Positions 63,816-64,000 of a stretch of DNA of 64,000 bases are shown one piece after another (the first letter of the stretch is position 1; every line of letters begins with the position of its first letter). Position numbers and translations under genes: made by a program. Origin of the DNA: Adiantum capillus-veneris (Eukaryota > Streptophyta > Polypodiopsida > Polypodiales > Pteridaceae); NCBI GenBank assembly GCA_014529385.2, contig CM043969.1, forward strand, positions 15,749,446 through 15,813,445, written 5' to 3'. The notes below the pieces were generated by a model. It made no database searches. It was given only the letters and a program-made list of their open reading frames with translations, and was not told the DNA's origin.

Positions 63816-64000
63816 TAATCAAGGACAATGTTTAAAGAGGGAGGAAAATGTTTGATGTTAACGTGTGATTTTTGCAAAATTACCTAATAATTCCCTTATA
63901 AATCATCAACAGGGAAAATTTAAATGATAATATCTTCCCGATGAGTGTAAATAGTGTATATACTTTCAAAAAATCATCAAAAAATAGTTTTTTTTGTTAT
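63816..64000 (+). other. Gypsy-C2 3' non-coding tract (start)
   Basis: Close inverted match to Gypsy-C1 at about 33600-33810 (shared TTAACGTGTGATTTTTGCAA and TATCTTCCC segments). Continues beyond the window, where a palindrome array, ORF-X and 3' LTR are predicted. Confidence 0.65.

Larger units (their letters stand above)
55998..64000 (+). mobile_element. Gypsy-C2: internally deleted relative of Gypsy-C1
   Basis: Plus-strand order: 5'-truncated LTR, primer-binding site, leader with palindromes, gag, damaged PR1, direct junction (about 62430) to the end of the integrase region, PR2, IWVPK tail, and the start of the 3' non-coding tract running off the window. RT, RNase H and integrase core are absent. 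Sequence is close to Gypsy-C1 throughout. Many stops; non-autonomous and decayed. Confidence 0.82.

Noticed and set aside
1-64000. Any single-copy host gene, intron-containing gene or structural RNA
   Set aside because: I found no exon-like conserved protein outside retroelement domains and no rRNA or tRNA structure.

Overview
The window is repetitive DNA from a land plant. I see no host gene, rRNA, tRNA gene or CRISPR array; almost every base can be assigned to LTR retrotransposons. Evidence for a plant: a Ty1/copia element primed by initiator tRNA-Met, several Ty3/gypsy elements whose primer-binding site matches the 3' end of tRNA-Asp (as in the Athila group), and a Tat-type gypsy with a second, archaeal/plant-type RNase H. 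The heavy nesting suggests a large, repeat-rich genome. The species cannot be told from the sequence.

Layout (names are mine). Gypsy-A (1-5520, minus): gag, leader and 5' LTR of an element running off the left edge. Gypsy-B (5521-21503, minus): nearly complete, from 5' LTR (20578-21503) through gag, PR, RT-RH, integrase, a second protease, a long 3' non-coding tract and an extra ORF (ORF-X) cut by Gypsy-A's LTR. Copia-1 (21507-27087, minus): young and coding-intact, TSD CAGCT. Tat-1 (27088-about 31245, plus): 3' half of a dual-RNase-H gypsy. Gypsy-C1 (about 31250-53756, minus): the same architecture as Gypsy-B, interrupted in gag by TRG-1 (41884-50317, plus), a gag-protease element with no RT or integrase. 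Gypsy-D (about 54180-55997, minus): a remnant of a post-integrase protease and tail. Gypsy-C2 (55998-64000, plus): an internally deleted relative of C1 running off the right edge.

The order reads as nested insertions: Tat-1 into the ORF-X of C1, Gypsy-B into the RT of Tat-1, Gypsy-A into the ORF-X of Gypsy-B, Copia-1 at the B/Tat-1 border, and TRG-1 into the gag of C1. The missing left halves should lie outside the window.

Three features of the A/B/C group stand out. (1) Pol is longer than the textbook plan: after the integrase C-terminal domain comes a second retropepsin-like domain (DSG in B, DTG in C1) and a tail with repeated IW(V/I)PK peptides, and the integrase zinc-finger module (HHCC) is present twice in tandem. 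(2) The leader, 3' non-coding tract and LTR carry repeated palindromes, each with a central CGCG and family-specific arms, spaced at about 283-286 bp in the best arrays and much better conserved than the DNA between them. (3) ORF-X, shared by B and C1, lies next to the 3' palindrome array. My working hypothesis is that the palindromes are a family-specific recognition or RNA-dimerisation system, possibly with an element-encoded partner. Most gypsy reading frames are broken by nonsense changes or frameshifts; only Copia-1 looks coding-competent.
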